DNA of 64,000 nucleotides from positions 62,001 through 126,000 of the forward strand of contig NZ_MZGX01000012.1 in the NCBI RefSeq assembly GCF_002051585.1. Direction: 5' to 3'. The translations under genes and the position numbers were made by a program. Origin of the DNA: Ruminiclostridium hungatei (GTDB lineage: Bacteria; Bacillota; Clostridia; Acetivibrionales; DSM-1351). Below, one piece after another: positions 1-9,857 of the stretch (the stretch's first letter is position 1; each line of letters starts with the position of its first letter). The notes below the pieces were generated by a model that had not been told where the DNA came from, did not search any database, and worked only from the letters and a program-made list of their open reading frames with translations.

Positions 1-1
1 G

Positions 2-3000
2 GGTGTGGATGTAAATGCCCTTCAGGCCTGGTCGCTGACTCAGGGCTCCCAGTCGGTGGTTGTGGGTGTAATGGATACGGGTATAGATATAAATCACCCC
101 GACCTTCACAGCAGCATATTTGTAAATACTGCGGAAATAGCCGGAAATGGTGTTGACGACGATGGAAACGGTTTTATTGATGATGTGAACGGCTGGGATT
201 TCCTGAACGATGACAAAACAGTGTATGATTCGGGTGCGGCTGATGTGCACGGAACACATGTGGCGGGAATCATTGCCGCCTCTGCAGACTCACAGGGGAT
301 TGCCGGAGTGGCGCCGAAGGTCAGAATAATGCCCCTGAAATTTATTAATGACGAAACCGGGTATACCTCCGATGCCATAGAAGCCATTGAATACGCAAAG
401 CTTATGGGTGTCAAAATAGTAAATTGCAGTTGGGGCGGCTATGATTATAACGCAGCCCTGCTGGATGCCATGCAGAACACAGACATACTCTTCGTTTGTG
501 CGGCAGGAAATAACGGCAGGAACACCAGCTCCATGCCAAATTATCCCGCGGGCTTTGACATTCCCAATGTAATATCTGTAGCTGCACTTGACAATAAGGG
601 GAATCTGGCCTCCTTCTCAAACTTTGGAAGCAATGTGCAGGTTGCGGCACCGGGAGTGAACATACTGAGCACACTTCCTGAAAACAGCTATGGCTATATG
701 AGCGGCACCTCCATGGCAGCACCTCATGTGACCGGCATAGCTGCACTTTTAAAAAGCTACAGGCAGGACATGCTCTTTGTGGATATGGCGGCCAGAATCA
801 AGGCAAATGCTGTTCCCATGCAGTCCCTGGAGGGAAAGGTCAGCACCGGGGGCAGGGCGGATGCCTATGCCGCACTGAACAACAGCGTACTGACCTTTAC
901 AAATGAGACGGAACCCAACAATAATTGGGAAAATGCCACCCCAATCATGGCAGGCAAGACCAATGGAAGCATTGCAGCCATAGATGACGTTGACTGGTTT
1001 AAGCTGTCCCTGCCGGGAGGCAAGCCTGTCTCAATAAAGCTCAAGGGCATACCCTCCGGAAATGATTTCGATCTGGAGCTCTATGCTCCGGATATGTCAA
1101 AGGCAGACTGCTCCTACAATACAAAAAATTCCCAGGAGACAGTGGGAATAGTGCCGGAGGAGGCTGGCACCTATTATATCAGAATAAAACCCCAAACCTT
1201 TTCAGGAGCAGGTGAACAGCCCTATGTGCTGGACATGGATTTGTACAATTCCATACCTGGCGGGAATGAGCCCAACGATACCGAGGCTTCGCCAACCGGC
1301 ATAATTGAAAACAAGACCTATTACTCCACCATTGATTACCCCGGGGATGTGGATTGGTATTCCATCGAGGCCACCAGGGCAGGAAAGCTTGTTACAGGCC
1401 TTGGACAAATTCCGGAAGGGGCTGACTACAATGTTGAAATATATGCTCCAAATGGTGAAAAGGTGGGAGGCTCATATTTTGGCGGAAATAAAGAGGAAAA
1501 AATCGACACAATTGTGGATGGACCCGGCAGATACCTCATTAAGGTGTATTCGGAGCAGCAGACCACGTCGGATAGCACCTACGGCATTGAGCTGAAGGAC
1601 ACTGGGACGGAGTACTCTGTAAATAGGCAGCTAAACCCGGGAGCAAGCTCTCTGCAACCCTATGAGCTTGCCACAAGGCTGGTAACCCCGGATTCTTATG
1701 AGGAAAATGACAGCTATAGGACAGCAGGGCAGATAAGCCTTACAGACACAATAAATGCCACAATTGACAATCAGAAGGATGAAGACTGGTACAGAATAGA
1801 TGTAAGCCAGCAAACAAATATATACTTCAAACTCAGCAGCATAGCGGCAGGACTGGATTATGACCTGACCCTGCTTGACAGCAGGCTGGACTATGTGGCC
1901 GGCTCCTTCAGGAGGGGAAGTATCAGCGAGGATGCCTTTACGGAGCTTGAACCGGGAACCTATTACATAAAGGTGGATTCGTATGCAGGCTATTCCGATA
2001 AAAATGCCTACAGGCTGATTTTAAGTCCGTACAAGCTTGACGAATATGAAATAAACGATACGCCGGAAGCAGCCAGGGAGCTGGCTATAAACCGGAGCAT
2101 AAATGCAACCGTACACAATATAACCGACCAGGATTGGTACAGGTTTACCTTCCAGCAGGCAGGAAAGCTGGATATACAGCTTTCCAACATACCTGAAAAC
2201 TGCAATTATGAATTGGAGCTTTACAACCAGGCTCTTGAGAAAATAGACGAAAGCAGACAGGCCGCAGGCAGTGACGAGGTTATATGGAGGGATGCGGCCC
2301 AAGGGGAGTATTACATAAAGGTATATACCACAGGAGGCTTTGATTGTGAAAACGGCTATATGCTCACAGTAAACAGGAATATCGGACTTGCAAATGCCGT
2401 AGATATTTCCCAGAACTCAACCAGCACCGGAAAAATAGCTGAGAATTCCGGCAGCAACTGGTATAAGACCTCAGTAACCCAGGCAGGTGTATTTACTCTC
2501 AACCTGGATAACATCCCGGAAAGCTGTTATTACAAGATGGAGCTGTACGACGCTGACGGGTATAAGCTGGCAAAATCCGAAAATGTATCTGAGAGCCAGC
2601 AAAGCCTGGATTTCATGGTTCAAGAGCCAGGAGCATTTTTTATTAAGGTATACTCTCTATTGGGATATAATGAAACTGTTGACTATACTCTGACGGCAAA
2701 ACTCACCGCAGTGGCGGATTTGGAGGTTCCTGAGAAGGTGGCGGAAGGCGTTGACCTGGGAGAGGACACCGGAGACGGAGAAGCCCAGGCGAACGGAACA
2801 GCGTCCGGAGGTGGGACAGCCGGGTATACAGCACGGCTTCCCGAAGAAATAACCCAAAGAGCGGACTTTTCTCCGGAAGGTACGGGGACAAGCACCGCAG
2901 AGGGCTTTAAGGTATATGTGGATGAAGCAAAGCTTCCTGAAAAAAGGAGTACCGTAAAAGCTGAAGACTTTACCGGGATATATGCCCAGGAAACTGAAAG

Positions 3001-6000
3001 AAACGACCTTACAATAAATGTGGACGGCAAGGATGAGGCCACCCACGAGCTGAAACAGTTAAATGTCATAGTCAGCGGAAGCCTGCAGTCAACCGATACC
3101 AATGACTACTACCTGTTCAAAAACGATAAGAGAGGCAAGTACATAATCGAAATCGACAATTCTCCCACAGGAGGAAATCTGAAGCTGTACTTTACAGGTG
3201 TAAATTGGGGAGGACAATATTACCTGAGCGACGGGGTGAACCATGATGCCTATGTGGCGGCGCTGATAAACGACCCTGCCTCACAATATTACGTTATCAG
3301 GGTTATAGGCTCGGGAATAACTTCGGGCAGCGTGGCCTACAAGCTGAAAGTAACCTTTATGCCGGAGGATTTCGTAAGCTCTCATGACCCCGGTGAAATG
3401 GGCAACAACGACAGCTTTTCAGGTGCCCGGTATATAAGCAGGTCCAACAGCGGGGACAACATAAACTATACAACCCAGGAAGCCACCCTGGACTTCAGAA
3501 ATGACTATGATGCATATAGAATAAGCCTGGACAGCGGATATAAGTTTACTGCCGTACTCAAAAGCCCCTTAAGTCACGGAAACTACTATTATGTGCTTCT
3601 GGACAGCTCATATAACGAGGTGCAGGACAATCTGTACAACGGTCAGGACCAGACGGGAGCACCCTGCTACGAGCTGATGTATAATGTGCCTGTGACGGGA
3701 ACCTATTATTTGCTTGTATTCAGCGACCAGAACAAATATTATGACGCCTTTAAGAAATACAAGCTGGAGTTCTATAGTTCCAAAAACAATGAGGCCACGG
3801 AGTACAACAGCGCGGTGAAGAACTTTAACAATGCCTGGGAGTTTGCCTCACCAATAGGACTTGACACGACTTACAACTGCAAGCTGGACTCTCCCTATGA
3901 CTGTGATGTATACAGCCTCAGCATACCCTCAGAGGGAAAGCTGACCGTAAACCTGGACAAAAAAGGCTATGGAGACAATTACTCGTTTATGGTAAGGGAT
4001 TTGGACGGCACTATATACGAGTATATAAATTCAAAGGCCGACTATGTATTCTATGCCGCAAAATCCGGCACCTACAAGCTGGCAGTTATACGTAGGAACC
4101 TGCAAAGCCCCGCCACATTGAATTATTCCCTGGCAGCCGCCTTTACGCCAAAGTCAGGCTTTGACGCCTACGAAAACACAAGTACTGTCACGCCGGTAAA
4201 AAATATCAACTTCCTTCTGGCAAACAACCAGTATTTAAGGGTAAACGGAAGCAGTACCAACCTGACAGACATAAGCAACCAGCAGGCAAGAAGCCTTAAT
4301 ATGGACAACAGGTATGATGTGGACTGGTTTAAAATCGATACCTCCAAAACTGGAAGCGGCCAGAACAGTGCAAAAATCAGCCTGAGCGGAATACCGGCCG
4401 GTGATGATTACAACCTTGTGGTGGTTGATTCGGCCGGAAATGTGATAGGCAGCTCAAATAAGACCTCAAACCAAAGTGAATCCTTAAACTTTTTGATAAA
4501 CAAATATTCAAACAGTTATTATTACGTTTGTGTATATTCAAACACCTTTGGGGCCGGTACCCACAATGCCAGCTTAAGCTTCAATACCGTGGCGGAAAGT
4601 ACAGCCGTTTATATAAGTGACATAGGAATTCAAAATACCGGTGAGGAATACCTGGAGGACCTTGTAGCTGAAACAGGAGCTACTCTGTCCGGCAATACGG
4701 TATATTACATGAACAGGTCCATAACCTATGGAAGCAGCAACAGCAGGGTTGTGAACGGAAAACTGGTAGTAAATGCATATGACTTTGCAGCATATTTTGT
4801 AGATAAAAATACCATAAGACAGCAATTAATAGCTTTGGACCCTGGATTGTTTGACGGAGATATTGGAATTGCAGCAGTAAATGATATCATACAGGTAGCT
4901 ACCTTGTATGAGAAAAGTGAAAATGTGCGGAATATTCAAAGGCTGCTCCAAAAGCTGGGCTGCTGGGTGGACAAAAACGGAAACAGGTCCAAAGCCAACG
5001 CTACCGGCTATTACGGGGAGACCACACAGGCATCCTTGATAAAATTCCAGAAGGAATATATGAGTAAAAGCGACTACTCAGTCATAAGACAAAGTGTCAC
5101 CAGGGAAATGGCGCAGTTGCTGTCTGTAAACTACTCAATTACCTTTGGGATAGAAAACGCATACCAGAACAGTTCAAGCATTAAAACCGCCAAGGAGAAC
5201 CTTGCCAGGCTGGGGTATGGCTCAAAATTAAAGAGCTACTACTACGACCCGGCGGTTGGAAAAACAGTCTATGGATACAGCGGGCAATGGAGCTATGATT
5301 TTAACGATGCCCTGTGGAATTTTACAACGGATTACGGCTACAAGAATACCTACATAAACAATGGCTTTAACAAGGCTGTATTGTATAAATGGATTCAGGA
5401 TGCGGCGGATAAGATGGGGACGGGCAGCCAATGGATGCCTAAAAGTACTCTTGCTAATGCTGTTTCTGTAGCAGGGTTTCTATATGATCCAGTTCAGGAT
5501 ATAATTTATTCAAAGATGTATCCTATACAAAGACAATTTGGGTACTGCCAATGGTATGATGAAATGGCCGCTGGTGATCCTATAGGGTTAAGTGCTATAA
5601 TTGATTGTGAACCAATATACTTTAAATATGACAGCAAGGATTGGATGATTGAATTGTGGAAAGGCCAGTATGGCTTGGAAACAGGTGCTGAAATAGGTAT
5701 ATATAACAGATATTCAAATATTATTGATCCTCGGGATGAAATAGTAGGTAAATTTTTCAATTGCGTAAGTGACAGTGAGATGCTGAATATGTCATTTATA
5801 TTGAAAAGGAATGGGGCAGAGCTCTTTAGAAGAGGGCCGGAGGTCCATTGGTGGCTGACGGGTTTTGAGTGGGGAGTGTTTACGCAGGTACCGAGTGACC
5901 CAGTTAATGGATTAGTAATGGATATTAGAATAGAGTTTAAGACACCAGGAATGAGAAATGAGTTTACTGGAGCGCTTACAAATTTAGGATACACATATAC

Positions 6001-6274
6001 AATAAGCGGCAATACCGTTAGCTTTACTTTTGAGTTTCCCAAGTCCAGTCAGCCAAATTCAAAAAGTATTAATTTCAACTACCTTCAAGGGAAAAACAGA
6101 CAGTATGTTGATGACTACAATTTGATTAAAAACTATTTTGGATTAAAAAGCAATGATCCCAATTTGTTGCAGGAGAGTGCAATTCAAACTGCTACAGCAG
6201 AGGTTAAGGCTGCATATAACCGGATTTTGGACTGGTTTAATTCTATAGTTCCCTTCTTTGAATCAATAAATTAG
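2..6274 (+). CDS. Giant secreted S8 (subtilisin-like) peptidase with PPC repeats and DUF4474-like C-terminus, 5' partial
   Basis: Secreted serine peptidase, N-terminus outside the window; the frame is open from base 2. Counting residue 1 from base 5, the catalytic triad is visible: Asp24 (VMDTGID), His82 (HGTHVAG) and Ser236 (SGTSMAAPH). From about residue 297 a series of PPC-type beta-sandwich units follows, each beginning with an E-x-N-D/N motif and a DxDWY/F core (about 298, 422, 566, 683, 794, then 985-1535). They are interrupted by an acidic, Gly/Thr-rich linker at about 900-960. A peptidoglycan-binding-like helical repeat lies near 1639-1700, with a weaker copy near 1725-1790. The last 260 residues, from about 1825, resemble DUF4474 (YDPVQDIIYSKM, FGYCQWYDE, IELWKGQYG). 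The coding DNA of this tail is clearly more AT-rich than the rest. PPC domains in other peptidases aid secretion or substrate binding; the role of DUF4474 is not known. The next gene starts 32 bp downstream. Confidence 0.9.
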   Translation, partial: GVDVNALQAWSLTQGSQSVVVGVMDTGIDINHPDLHSSIFVNTAEIAGNGVDDDGNGFIDDVNGWDFLNDDKTVYDSGAADVHGTHVAGIIAASADSQGIAGVAPKVRIMPLKFINDETGYTSDAIEAIEYAKLMGVKIVNCSWGGYDYNAALLDAMQNTDILFVCAAGNNGRNTSSMPNYPAGFDIPNVISVAALDNKGNLASFSNFGSNVQVAAPGVNILSTLPENSYGYMSGTSMAAPHVTGIAALLKSYRQDMLFVDMAARIKANAVPMQSLEGKVSTGGRADAYAALNNSVLTFTNETEPNNNWENATPIMAGKTNGSIAAIDDVDWFKLSLPGGKPVSIKLKGIPSGNDFDLELYAPDMSKADCSYNTKNSQETVGIVPEEAGTYYIRIKPQTFSGAGEQPYVLDMDLYNSIPGGNEPNDTEASPTGIIENKTYYSTIDYPGDVDWYSIEATRAGKLVTGLGQIPEGADYNVEIYAPNGEKVGGSYFGGNKEEKIDTIVDGPGRYLIKVYSEQQTTSDSTYGIELKDTGTEYSVNRQLNPGASSLQPYELATRLVTPDSYEENDSYRTAGQISLTDTINATIDNQKDEDWYRIDVSQQTNIYFKLSSIAAGLDYDLTLLDSRLDYVAGSFRRGSISEDAFTELEPGTYYIKVDSYAGYSDKNAYRLILSPYKLDEYEINDTPEAARELAINRSINATVHNITDQDWYRFTFQQAGKLDIQLSNIPENCNYELELYNQALEKIDESRQAAGSDEVIWRDAAQGEYYIKVYTTGGFDCENGYMLTVNRNIGLANAVDISQNSTSTGKIAENSGSNWYKTSVTQAGVFTLNLDNIPESCYYKMELYDADGYKLAKSENVSESQQSLDFMVQEPGAFFIKVYSLLGYNETVDYTLTAKLTAVADLEVPEKVAEGVDLGEDTGDGEAQANGTASGGGTAGYTARLPEEITQRADFSPEGTGTSTAEGFKVYVDEAKLPEKRSTVKAEDFTGIYAQETERNDLTINVDGKDEATHELKQLNVIVSGSLQSTDTNDYYLFKNDKRGKYIIEIDNSPTGGNLKLYFTGVNWGGQYYLSDGVNHDAYVAALINDPASQYYVIRVIGSGITSGSVAYKLKVTFMPEDFVSSHDPGEMGNNDSFSGARYISRSNSGDNINYTTQEATLDFRNDYDAYRISLDSGYKFTAVLKSPLSHGNYYYVLLDSSYNEVQDNLYNGQDQTGAPCYELMYNVPVTGTYYLLVFSDQNKYYDAFKKYKLEFYSSKNNEATEYNSAVKNFNNAWEFASPIGLDTTYNCKLDSPYDCDVYSLSIPSEGKLTVNLDKKGYGDNYSFMVRDLDGTIYEYINSKADYVFYAAKSGTYKLAVIRRNLQSPATLNYSLAAAFTPKSGFDAYENTSTVTPVKNINFLLANNQYLRVNGSSTNLTDISNQQARSLNMDNRYDVDWFKIDTSKTGSGQNSAKISLSGIPAGDDYNLVVVDSAGNVIGSSNKTSNQSESLNFLINKYSNSYYYVCVYSNTFGAGTHNASLSFNTVAESTAVYISDIGIQNTGEEYLEDLVAETGATLSGNTVYYMNRSITYGSSNSRVVNGKLVVNAYDFAAYFVDKNTIRQQLIALDPGLFDGDIGIAAVNDIIQVATLYEKSENVRNIQRLLQKLGCWVDKNGNRSKANATGYYGETTQASLIKFQKEYMSKSDYSVIRQSVTREMAQLLSVNYSITFGIENAYQNSSSIKTAKENLARLGYGSKLKSYYYDPAVGKTVYGYSGQWSYDFNDALWNFTTDYGYKNTYINNGFNKAVLYKWIQDAADKMGTGSQWMPKSTLANAVSVAGFLYDPVQDIIYSKMYPIQRQFGYCQWYDEMAAGDPIGLSAIIDCEPIYFKYDSKDWMIELWKGQYGLETGAEIGIYNRYSNIIDPRDEIVGKFFNCVSDSEMLNMSFILKRNGAELFRRGPEVHWWLTGFEWGVFTQVPSDPVNGLVMDIRIEFKTPGMRNEFTGALTNLGYTYTISGNTVSFTFEFPKSSQPNSKSINFNYLQGKNRQYVDDYNLIKNYFGLKSNDPNLLQESAIQTATAEVKAAYNRILDWFNSIVPFFESIN

Positions 6275-6306
6275 TAATGAACCCTGTTAATTTTGGAGGT
6301 TTTGAT

Positions 6307-8178
6307 ATGAAGGTTTTAAAAAAGTTCCTTGTAATGATTGTAATGGCTTCAACGGGTATATTTCTGATATCCTGCGGTATAGGGGGTGTCTTGCTGTCAG
6401 GCACCAAGGATGTTGAAAACAGGCTGTATGAAGCGATAGCTGTAAATAATCTGGAGGCCGTAAATGAAGCGTTAAATGATGGAGCGGATATAGACAATTT
6501 CAGCGGACGTCTTCCAAGAGATTCAAACCCCCTTTGGCATGCATTCAAGCATTCACCCAGTAAAAGAATACCTGAGCACCTTATTGAAAAAGGTGCTGAT
6601 GTGAATATTCCCCAGGATGGCAGTTCTTTGCTGGGATGGATGGCAGTCAACTGTGATGTTCATTTTTGCGAGCTTCTTATAAAGCATGGGGCAAAGGTTG
6701 ATTACGAAGAGAAGAACGGAAATACTCCCTTGGAGGATGTTTTAGATTATGGTACAAGAGCTACTTGTATAGAAAAAAATATAAATGACATTGTGACTCT
6801 TATGCTGGATAATGGTGCAAAAATAAGGCCTGAATCCCTGGTCGCCGTGTTAAGGGGTATTCAATCAAGAAGCTCCAAATTTAATTACCTCGTAAAGAGA
6901 AGGGTACTTGAGGGCCTGATAAAGGAAGGCTATAAATCCGGACTAGATCCTGTTTTGGAAGCTGCTTTGCTGGGAAAATCAGATAGGGTTGCAGAATTGA
7001 TTAAAGCAGGAAAAATGCAGACTGAGGATGAAGTCCGTATTGCGGGCTATACCGATCCACCCAGCAATATACCAAGATCTGAAACCAATGAGACAACTTA
7101 TGGGGAACACATATTATATGCTACAGCGGCTTTTGGAAGCGTTGAAACCATGAAGCTACTGGCACAAAAAGGGTTTGACCTGAAATATAAGGATGGTGGA
7201 AGGGTTACGCTTTTAATGGTTGCTTCAAATTATGGAAATCTTGATATGGTTAAATACCTTTTAAGTCAAGGGGGAGATAAGGAATTCAGAACGGGTGATA
7301 AAACCGCTTTATACTTTGCAGTGGAAAACAATCAGTACGATGTGGCAGAGTATTTAATTAAAATGGGAGCGGATATAAAGCCATATAAACTTGACTTCGT
7401 TGGTTCAATAGATGTGTTTGATGCTGCGTGGGAAAACGGAAATGCAAAGATGATGAAATTGATTTTGGATAGCGGTTATAAATCTGATAAAAGCGTGGAG
7501 GAGTGCTTATTTATCAATGCCTTAAAATCAGGTGATGCCAAGGAGTTAAAAAAATTCAGTGGATATAGCTATAAGGGTTTTGATTATACTGCTGCGCTGG
7601 CTACATACAGGAGTAAAATAGAAACAATCAGGTTTCTGGTAGAAAACGGGGCTAAGGTAAACAGTCCTGAGGGAGATGAAGTAATGCTTTCGGCCGCTGC
7701 GGAGGGTAATACGGATATTGTTGAATATCTTATAAGCCAGGGTGCCAATGTAAATGCCGTAGCTATTGGAACAGATGGTGAGGTAAAGGACAAAAAAATT
7801 AATTCAACACTGTACAATGCAATAATTCGTGGTAATCTGGATATAATCAAGCTGCTAATTGAGAACGGAGCAGATATTGAACAGGAGCTGGATTTTTCAG
7901 AGGGAACAGAAGCCCCTGTTTTAACTGCTGCGGGTTGCAGTAGCAAGAATATACTTGAGTATTTTCTGAAAAAAGGAGCCAAAGTGAATTATCAGAATAA
8001 CAAGGGTAATTCTCCTCTTATGCGTGCGGCGTATGCGGGGAGAATCGATAACTTAAAACTATTGCTATCCTATAAAGCTGATAAGCAGTTAAAGGATAAC
8101 AACGGCCATACTGCAATGGATTTGGCGAAAGAGAAAAAACAAAAGGAGATTGTTGACTATCTGGAGAAACAGAAGTAG
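6307..8178 (+). CDS. Ankyrin-repeat lipoprotein
   Basis: 623-residue protein with a lipoprotein signal peptide: KK at 5-6, a hydrophobic stretch 7-20 and a lipobox ending ISC at Cys23, so it should be anchored on the outer face of the membrane. The rest is a chain of ankyrin repeats, shown by recurring units such as LLIKHGAKVDYEEKNGNTPL, YLISQGANVNA and LLIENGADIEQ. A frame start exists 30 bp upstream, but the GGAGG at 6295-6299 sits 7 bases before this ATG and decides the start. It lies just after the giant peptidase gene and is probably cotranscribed; a strong hairpin follows at 8236. Ankyrin proteins are protein-binding. In polymorphic toxin loci ankyrin families can act as immunity proteins, so a role in neutralising or guiding the upstream protein is possible but not shown. 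Confidence 0.88.
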   Translation: MKVLKKFLVMIVMASTGIFLISCGIGGVLLSGTKDVENRLYEAIAVNNLEAVNEALNDGADIDNFSGRLPRDSNPLWHAFKHSPSKRIPEHLIEKGADVNIPQDGSSLLGWMAVNCDVHFCELLIKHGAKVDYEEKNGNTPLEDVLDYGTRATCIEKNINDIVTLMLDNGAKIRPESLVAVLRGIQSRSSKFNYLVKRRVLEGLIKEGYKSGLDPVLEAALLGKSDRVAELIKAGKMQTEDEVRIAGYTDPPSNIPRSETNETTYGEHILYATAAFGSVETMKLLAQKGFDLKYKDGGRVTLLMVASNYGNLDMVKYLLSQGGDKEFRTGDKTALYFAVENNQYDVAEYLIKMGADIKPYKLDFVGSIDVFDAAWENGNAKMMKLILDSGYKSDKSVEECLFINALKSGDAKELKKFSGYSYKGFDYTAALATYRSKIETIRFLVENGAKVNSPEGDEVMLSAAAEGNTDIVEYLISQGANVNAVAIGTDGEVKDKKINSTLYNAIIRGNLDIIKLLIENGADIEQELDFSEGTEAPVLTAAGCSSKNILEYFLKKGAKVNYQNNKGNSPLMRAAYAGRIDNLKLLLSYKADKQLKDNNGHTAMDLAKEKKQKEIVDYLEKQK

Positions 8179-8235
8179 CTGTTTAAGATATTATTAAAAA
8201 TACAATAAGGATTGTATGACTTGATACGGTGGTTG

Positions 8236-8276
8236 AAAGAAAAATACGGTTGTCTGTGATAGCCGTATTTTTCTTT
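8236..8276 (+). terminator. Perfect 14-bp stem terminator after the ankyrin gene
   Basis: Bases 8236-8249 (AAAGAAAAATACGG) pair perfectly with 8263-8276 (CCGTATTTTTCTTT), with a 13-base loop. The A/T-rich ends give a T-run on both strands, so it may work in both directions. It closes the peptidase-ankyrin unit before the pseudogene. Confidence 0.8.
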
Positions 8277-8310
8277 ATAAAAATATGTTTATATGTGCTA
8301 CTGGTTGCTG

Positions 8311-9615
8311 ACGAACCCTCAGACTATTATATCAATGTATATTCTGTATTCGGAAGCAGTGAGACCAGCTTATACACTAACCGCAAAACTCACCGCAGTG
8401 GCGGATTTGGAGGTTCCTGAGAAGGTGGCGGAAGGCGTTGACCTGGGTGAGGACACCGGAGACGGAGAAGCCCAGGCGAACGGAACAGCGTCCGGAGGTG
8501 GGACAGCCGGGTATACAGCACGGCTTCCCGAAGAAATAACCCAAAGAGCGGCCTTTTCTCCGGAGAGTACGGGGACAAGCACAGCAGAGGGCTTTAAGGT
8601 ATCTGTGGATGAAGCAAAGCTTCCTGAAAAAAGGAGTACCGTAAAAGCTGAGGACTTTACCGGGATATATGCCCAGGAAACTGAAAGAAACGACCTTACA
8701 ATAAATGTGGACGGCAAGGATGAGGCCACCCACGAGCTGAAACAGTTAAATGTCATAGTCAGCGGAAGCCTGCAGTCAACCGATACCAATGACTACTACC
8801 TGTTCAAAAACGATAAGAGAGGCAAGTACATAATCGAAATCGACAATTCTCCCACAGGAGGAAATCTGAAGCTGTACTTTACAGGTGTAAATTGGGGAGG
8901 ACAATATTACCTGAGCGACGGAGTGAACCATGATGCCTATGTGGCGGCACTGATAACCGACCCCGCCTCTCAATATTACGTTATCAGGGTTATAGGCTCG
9001 GGAATAACCTCGGGCAGCGTGGCCTACAAGCTGAAGGTAACCTTTATACCGGAGGATTTCGTAAGCTCTCATGACCCCGGCGAAATGGGCAACAACGACA
9101 GCTTTTCAGGCGCACGGTATATAAGCAAATACAACAGCGGGGACAATATAAACTATACAGCTCAGGAGGCCATCCTGGACTTCAGAAATGACTATGATGC
9201 ATACAGAATAAGCCTGGACAGCGGGCATAAGTTTACTGCCATACTCAAAAGCCCCCTGAAACACGGAAACTACTATTATGTGCTGCTGGACAGCTCATAC
9301 AACGAGGTGCAGGACAATCTGTACAACGGTCAGGACCAGACAGGCGCAGCCTGCTATGAGCTGATGTACAATGTGCCTGTGACTGGAACCTACTACTTGC
9401 TCGTATTCAGTGATGAGAACAAATATTATGATGTCTTTAATAAATACAAGCTGGAGTTTTACAGTTCCAAAAACAATGAGGCCATGGAGTACAACAGCTC
9501 GGTTAAAAACTTTAACAATGCCTGGGAGTTTGCCTCGTCAATAAGCCTGAACACCGCATACACTTGCAAGCTGGATTCTCCCTATGACTGCGATGTTTAC
9601 AGCATCAGCATATAG
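8311..9615 (+). pseudogene. Orphan fragment duplicating the middle of the S8 peptidase gene
   Basis: Bases 8383-9612 match 2696-3925 of the giant peptidase gene at a constant offset of 5687 with no indel, covering the acidic linker and two to three PPC-like units. Upstream, about 8311-8370 encodes a diverged PPC strand (SDYYINVYSVFGSSETS) that is similar but not near-identical to the peptidase. It is out of frame with the main part: a two-base shortfall next to the AYTLTAKL segment breaks the frame. There is no peptidase domain, signal peptide or ribosome binding site. The frame stops at 9615, exactly where homology ends. Identity is uneven: bases 8647-8917 are essentially identical to the parent, while the last 500 bases carry many substitutions, about 20 of them amino-acid changing. 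It is best read as a remnant of a paralogous peptidase gene or an orphan recombination cassette. Confidence 0.85.
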
Positions 9616-9731
9616 CCAATGTTTTCTCATCAAATTACAAGGATATGTTTAGAAGTAAAGATGGTAATAAAGCTGATGTTAGTAAAACCTATTTTGAAGA
9701 TTGGTTTAAAAGTGAAAATTTTAAGGTATAG
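9615..9731 (+). other. 38-codon coding-like tail fused to the peptidase fragment
   Basis: Directly at the breakpoint where homology to the peptidase ends, an open frame of 38 codons runs to TAG at 9729-9731. It encodes a plausible hydrophilic protein end (NVFSSNYKDMF, then VSKTYFEDWFKSENFKV). It is out of frame with the duplicated part and has no start signal. It looks like the 3' end of another gene or an alternative C-terminal module left by recombination. The family is not recognised. Confidence 0.4.
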
Positions 9732-9761
9732 GCCGTTGTAATTGCAGTAATGTGGTCTTCC

Positions 9762-9788
9762 TTGGAACAGCAAAAATTATGCTATAAT
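9762..9788 (+). promoter_or_regulatory. Possible promoter for the DUF2809 gene
   Basis: TATAAT at 9783-9788 has TTGGAA at 9762-9767 upstream. The 15-base spacing is short, so this is only a candidate. It lies 70 bases before the start codon of the next gene. Confidence 0.35.
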
Positions 9789-9857
9789 AATAGTGCTATT
9801 CCGCAATAAACGCCTTTGAAGAAATGTTTGTAAGTACAATTGCAATGGAGATACAAT

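Noticed and set aside
8229-8420. 63-codon frame overlapping the terminator
   Set aside because: Its first part is the terminator hairpin and its last part is the peptidase remnant read across a frame break. Not an independent gene.
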